Assembly: GCA_903924985.1 (NCBI GenBank) | Contig: CAIYDT010000092.1 | Coordinates: forward strand, 1 to 46,993 | From: an uncultured Acetobacteraceae bacterium | GTDB lineage: Bacteria > Pseudomonadota > Alphaproteobacteria > Acetobacterales > Acetobacteraceae | Direction of reading: 5' to 3' | Length of the DNA stretch: 46,993 nt | Part shown: one piece after another, positions 41,863-46,993 of the stretch | Layout of the letters: every line of letters starts with the position of its first letter | How positions within the stretch are numbered: position 1 is the stretch's first letter | Notes under the pieces: generated by a model | What the model was told of the DNA's origin: nothing | Database searches by the model: none | Seen by the model: only the letters and a program-made list of their open reading frames with translations | Position numbers and translations under genes: made by a program

Positions 41863-41977
41863 GTTCTTGTTGCGCCAATAAGATAATAACCGTCCGAAGC
41901 TTTCCCATGTCCTTGCCGCGTTTTTCGGCGCGGCGCACGTCGCGCTTGAACCGGCCCGACCAAACCGGTCGCAGCAC
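41853..41977 (-). pseudogene. Truncated YafQ-family toxin
   Basis: GTG 41977, 1 nt after the antitoxin stop, opens LRPVWSGRFKRDVRRAEKRG, KDMGKLRTVIILLAQQEPLPA, a clear YafQ N-terminus. The frame then leaves the family where RYRDHPL would follow, and the catalytic C-terminal half is missing. Sequence from a resolvase begins at that point. The toxin should be inactive. Confidence 0.75.
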
Positions 41978-41978
41978 A

Positions 41979-42236
41979 CTAAATGCCCAATTTCTCGAAC
42001 ATCGCCTCAACCGATTCGGCCCGCTCGCCCTTGCCCTCATCCAATTCCCGCATCGCCCGCTGCGTTGCGGCGTTTGGGACCCTTAGGTCAAAAGGCAGCC
42101 GCTGTTCGTCGGCGATGCGAAGCATAAGAAGGCGGATCGCGTCGGACACTGACAACCCCATGGCATCAAGCGCCGCCGTGGCGCGCGCCTTGGTGTCAGC
42201 GTCGATCCGCGCCCTTACGATGGTGTCGGCGATCAT
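41979..42236 (-). CDS. dinJ: RelB/DinJ-family antitoxin (toxin lost)
   Basis: An intact 85-residue ribbon-helix-helix antitoxin (IADTIVRARIDADTKARATA; LDAMGLSVSDAIRLLMLRIA; KLPFDLRVPN-type tail). ATG 42236 is chosen because the preceding codons do not align with the family and an AAGGG site lies upstream. The partner toxin after it is truncated, so this is an orphan antitoxin that may still regulate its promoter or counter related toxins. Its promoter holds a 21-bp palindrome. Confidence 0.88.
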   Translation of the reverse strand: MIADTIVRARIDADTKARATAALDAMGLSVSDAIRLLMLRIADEQRLPFDLRVPNAATQRAMRELDEGKGERAESVEAMFEKLGI

Positions 42237-42254
42237 GGCGGAACATCCCTTGAA

Positions 42255-42275
42255 TGTGGCTCGAACGTAGCCACA
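42255..42275. promoter_or_regulatory. Operator of the dinJ promoter
   Basis: TGTGGCT (42255-42261) and AGCCACA (42269-42275) form a perfect inverted repeat with a 7-nt centre. On the minus strand TTGAAG (42292-42287) and TACGTT (42269-42264), 17 bp apart, form a promoter whose -10 lies within the palindrome, as expected for RHH autorepression. Confidence 0.5.
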
Positions 42276-42307
42276 AATCACGCAAGCTTCAAGGTGCGGC
42301 ACCCCTC

Positions 42308-42336
42308 TTGACAAAACTAACGCAAAAAGTTAATAA
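42308..42336 (+). promoter_or_regulatory. Promoter of the 255-residue hypothetical gene
   Basis: TTGACA (42308-42313, perfect), 17 bp, TAATAA (42331-42336). ATG 42344 follows seven bases later with no ribosome site, so a leaderless message is likely. Confidence 0.5.
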
Positions 42337-42343
42337 ATCTACC

Positions 42344-43111
42344 ATGCACCAAACGGCGCAAACCTCCGAAACACCCCCAAACCCCGATCCCCAACAGGAT
42401 CGGCCAGCGCTCCCCTGTATCGCCTTCCTCCTCAACGTCGTCCGCACCCTCCTCGGCTACGGCCGCCAACTCGACGAAAACCTGCCCGCCCAAGCCGAGC
42501 ACCCGCGATTCCCCGTCCTCGCCGCCGCCTTCGGCACCCACGACGTCCGTCGCATTCTCGCCCATATCCAGCGCGGCATCCTCCGCGCGATGATGCTGGA
42601 ACGTTATTTGCTCGCCCGCGCCGCCCAAGGCCGCGATATCGAGCCTGAGCAGCCCCCCAGCCCCGCCGAACCCGCGGAAGTCGGGGCGCTCGAACTCAAA
42701 CTCCGCACCCCATCCCAGCCTGGCGCGACAGCGCGCCGCCGTCCCGACGCCGATCCGGACGATCCGCTGCACTTCGCCATTCCCACCTTGAAGGAACTCG
42801 AATCCCAGGTCCGCCGCCGTTCCGTCGGCCGCACCATCGCCGACATCTGCATGGACCTCGGCGTCACCCCCGCCTTCTGCGACGGCGCGTTCTGGAATGA
42901 AGTTTACGAGGCCCTGTTGCATTTCGGCGCGAACCTCGAACAGTTCTACGGTGTGCAGAGCCACCGGCGCGAGGCCTTCCAGTTGGAACGCGACAAACGC
43001 CCGGAAACCTGGGACTGCGACTGGCGGGACCGGCCAAAAGAAGCGATCCGCCAACTATTGGGTTCAGTGCTCGGCGAACGCCCTCCAGGACTCTTGCTGG
43101 CGTCCGCGTAA
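42344..43111 (+). CDS. Conserved hypothetical protein of Acetobacteraceae type
   Basis: A 255-residue protein (ATG 42344). It has a polar N-terminus rich in Pro and Gln, then a helical region (LPCIAFLLNVVRTLLGYGRQ; RRILAHIQRGILRAMMLERY), a Pro-rich linker, and a second helical region with an acidic-aromatic motif (VTPAFCDGAFWNEVYEALLH) and DWRDRPKEAIRQLLGSVLGE. I recall similar proteins, often in several copies, in Acetobacteraceae genomes. The function is unknown. No membrane segment or enzyme motif is evident. Confidence 0.75.
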   Translation: MHQTAQTSETPPNPDPQQDRPALPCIAFLLNVVRTLLGYGRQLDENLPAQAEHPRFPVLAAAFGTHDVRRILAHIQRGILRAMMLERYLLARAAQGRDIEPEQPPSPAEPAEVGALELKLRTPSQPGATARRRPDADPDDPLHFAIPTLKELESQVRRRSVGRTIADICMDLGVTPAFCDGAFWNEVYEALLHFGANLEQFYGVQSHRREAFQLERDKRPETWDCDWRDRPKEAIRQLLGSVLGERPPGLLLASA

Positions 43112-43160
43112 CAGGCTTGGGTATTTTGTTACGATATAGAAACTAAAACCCGCTGTCCCC

Positions 43161-43928
43161 TCACATCGCCGTCATACCGCCATCCACGAACAGCAGCGCC
43201 CCGGTCACATAGGACGCATCGTCGGAGGCCAAGAACAAAATCGCGGCGGCGACCTCCTCGGGCCTGCCTGGGCGCTTCATCATGGTGCCTTGCGCGGCCT
43301 TGGCGTTGTATTGCTCCACCGTTTCCCCGGCCGCCGCGATCCGCCGCGCATGGAACGGCGTGAAGATCGGGCCAGGGCCGACGGCGTTCACCCGAATCCC
43401 CTCCGCCGAGTGGTCGGCGGCGAGCCCCCGCGTCAGGCCCGCGATCGCGGCCTTGGTGGTGTCGTACTGCAGGTTGCCGCCACCCGCGACGACGGATCGG
43501 ACGGAGGCCGTGTTAACGATGGCGCCGCCGCCGCCCTGGCGCATCAGCGGAACCGCCGCCTTGGCACAGTTGACGTAGCTCATCAGGTTGACGCTGAGGA
43601 TCTCGTTCCAGCTCGCCGCGCTCGCCTCATCGACCTTCTCGTATTTGCGGATGCCGGCATTGTTGATCAAGATGTCGAGGCGCCCGAACGTCTGCGCGGC
43701 CCCGTTGACGAAGCCGAGGCATGCGGCCTCGGTCCCAACGTCGGCCTGCGTGAAGGCGACCTTGGCGCCGGCGGCCTCAAGCTCGGCCGCCACGCGCCGG
43801 CCGCGCTCCCCGTCCCGATCGCAGAATGCCACGCTCGCGCCCTCGGCGACGAAACGCCTGACCGTCGCCTCGCCGATCCCCGATGCCCCACCCGTCACCG
43901 CCGCGACCTTGCCGTTGAGCCTTCCCAT
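43161..43928 (-). CDS. Short-chain dehydrogenase/reductase
   Basis: A 255-residue SDR, starting at ATG 43928 behind a purine-rich GGGGGGAA site. The nucleotide-binding motif is VTGGASGIGEA near residue 10; INNAG follows near 85; the active-site YxxxK is YDTTK near residue 153, with a Ser in SVRSVVA. The cofactor loop (CDRDGERGRR) has Asp after the second beta strand, favouring NAD(H). The substrate is unknown. The upstream gene is icd. Confidence 0.92.
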   Translation of the reverse strand: MGRLNGKVAAVTGGASGIGEATVRRFVAEGASVAFCDRDGERGRRVAAELEAAGAKVAFTQADVGTEAACLGFVNGAAQTFGRLDILINNAGIRKYEKVDEASAASWNEILSVNLMSYVNCAKAAVPLMRQGGGGAIVNTASVRSVVAGGGNLQYDTTKAAIAGLTRGLAADHSAEGIRVNAVGPGPIFTPFHARRIAAAGETVEQYNAKAAQGTMMKRPGRPEEVAAAILFLASDDASYVTGALLFVDGGMTAM

Positions 43929-44059
43929 GTTCCCCCCCTTCATTGCATTGCGAAACAGCGCATCCACGATACGCCGTATCCATCCGGCGGCACCGCCTTG
44001 TTGGCGCGGCCTTGGCGTCCGACCTGGGCCGAAAGCCGAGACCTTACGCTATCCCACCA

Positions 44060-44112
44060 TCCGCGCCAGCCCCGAGGTGCCGGGCGCCACGGCACCTCGG
44101 GGCTGGCGCGGA
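44060..44112. terminator. 22-bp perfect inverted repeat after the icd gene
   Basis: Positions 44060-44081 are exactly complementary to 44091-44112, with the 9-nt loop GGGCGCCAC. The stem is very GC-rich. It lies 56 nt after the icd stop in the direction of icd and 132 nt before the SDR start. There is no U-run, so it is not a classical terminator; it may protect the icd mRNA 3' end, act as a bidirectional terminator, or be a mobile palindrome. Confidence 0.6.
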
Positions 44113-44167
44113 CGCGGCCAAGAAGAAACCGCCCCGATTTCCCAGGACGGGTCCTCCGACCTCCGCG

Positions 44168-46543
<2,376 letters not shown>

Positions 46544-46664
46544 TCAGATGCCTGGCCAGTCCGGTCACCCCAGGGCGACCGATAATCATCGCTGAGCGCG
46601 CCCGACAAGATCGACAGCACGACGGCCTGCCCGACATACTCATGACCCGCGACGGGCCACCTGT

Positions 46665-46937
46665 TTGGGCATCGAACACCGCGACAAGACCGACGACCAG
46701 GTTACGGTCGATGCCGCCCACGCCATTGCGCGATACGGCGTCGGCGTGAAGCGCGCGACGATCACCCTGGACGTGACAGGCTGCGCCGAGACGCTGGAGC
46801 GGGTCTGCATTGAGACCGTGGAAGCCGGGCATATGACCCGCGATCTGTCGGTCCTGATCGCCCCCGATGCGCCCTGGATGAACACCCAGGCGTTCCTGGC
46901 GAAGCTGGACGGGAACCGGCAAAAAGCGATAACATAA
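46665..46937 (+). pseudogene. Internally deleted remnant of homodimeric NADP isocitrate dehydrogenase
   Basis: The frame reads [37 protein letters not shown], then [20 protein letters not shown] and [15 protein letters not shown] to the stop. The first part matches residues about 50-80 of the 400-residue homodimeric NADP-IDH; the second matches its last 50 residues. The catalytic middle (about 280 residues) is gone. It is divergent from the monomeric icd gene. Confidence 0.8.
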
Positions 46938-46993
46938 TCGCCTGACTTAATCGTCGCGTGCCGGGTGGCGGACAACCGCCGCCGACAGGCGGC

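Noticed and set aside
41589..41963. A 124-codon minus-strand frame across the yafQ/resolvase junction
   Set aside because: It is not in the frame of YafQ and lies antisense to the resolvase fragment, so it is an accidental frame in scar DNA.

Overview
This is a GC-rich window of about 47 kb. It most likely comes from the chromosome of an alphaproteobacterium of the family Acetobacteraceae (Rhodospirillales). The inference rests on codon use, a complete Liv-type transporter, a NodT-type outer-membrane factor, a CtrA-like box, and several small hypothetical proteins of a kind I associate with that family. No rRNA, tRNA or CRISPR array was recognised.

Layout. (1) 1-1.6 kb: a possible transposase tail at the left edge and a membrane O-acyltransferase. 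(2) 1.7-6.2 kb, minus strand: a complete branched-chain amino acid type ABC importer in transcription order livG, livF, livK, livH, livM. (3) 6.4-15.9 kb, plus strand: a tripartite RND efflux system (NodT-type outer-membrane lipoprotein, membrane fusion protein, two RND permeases) with an unassigned small membrane-anchored protein between the two permeases. (4) 15.9-22.6 kb, minus strand: a GH15 glucan hydrolase preceded by an iterated GGTTTGCG motif, two small exported proteins, a 2OG-Fe(II) oxygenase, a TPR/glycosyltransferase-like protein, an aldo/keto reductase and a DUF1194 exported protein. (5) 22.7-24.7 kb: a small phage-flavoured cluster with an S24 (CI/LexA-like) repressor, three small proteins, and a stand-alone promoter-to-terminator unit of about 90 nt that could be a small RNA. 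(6) 24.8-28.5 kb: amidohydrolase, PyrD, a HAD phosphatase, and a universal stress protein behind an FNR/FixK-like palindrome. (7) 28.6-35.3 kb, minus strand: two hybrid histidine kinases separated by a NUDIX hydrolase and two small proteins, one with a perfect TTAA-N7-TTAA (CtrA-type) box. (8) 35.6-43.1 kb: a dipeptide-epimerase-like enolase-superfamily gene, followed by an accessory region packed with toxin-antitoxin (TA) modules and gene scars. (9) 43.2-47 kb: an SDR oxidoreductase and the monomeric NADP isocitrate dehydrogenase, next to an internally deleted remnant of the unrelated homodimeric NADP isocitrate dehydrogenase.

The most unusual part is region 8. A Phd/VapC-type module and an MNT/HEPN module lie between two direct copies of the 3' end of the epimerase gene, with a third, weaker copy between the two modules. 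The same region holds two fragments of a serine resolvase, a fragment of a GMC oxidoreductase, a PIN-toxin fragment, an intact toxin-first RelE/HTH module, and an intact DinJ antitoxin whose YafQ toxin has been cut off next to a resolvase fragment. Three of the TA modules and one further gene have a -10 element 6-7 nt before the start codon and no Shine-Dalgarno sequence, as expected for leaderless mRNAs. I read the region as a repeat-bounded TA island built and eroded by a resolvase-bearing element. That reading is inference; the repeats, fragments and motifs are visible in the sequence.

All family names are from recognition of motifs by eye; no database search was possible.
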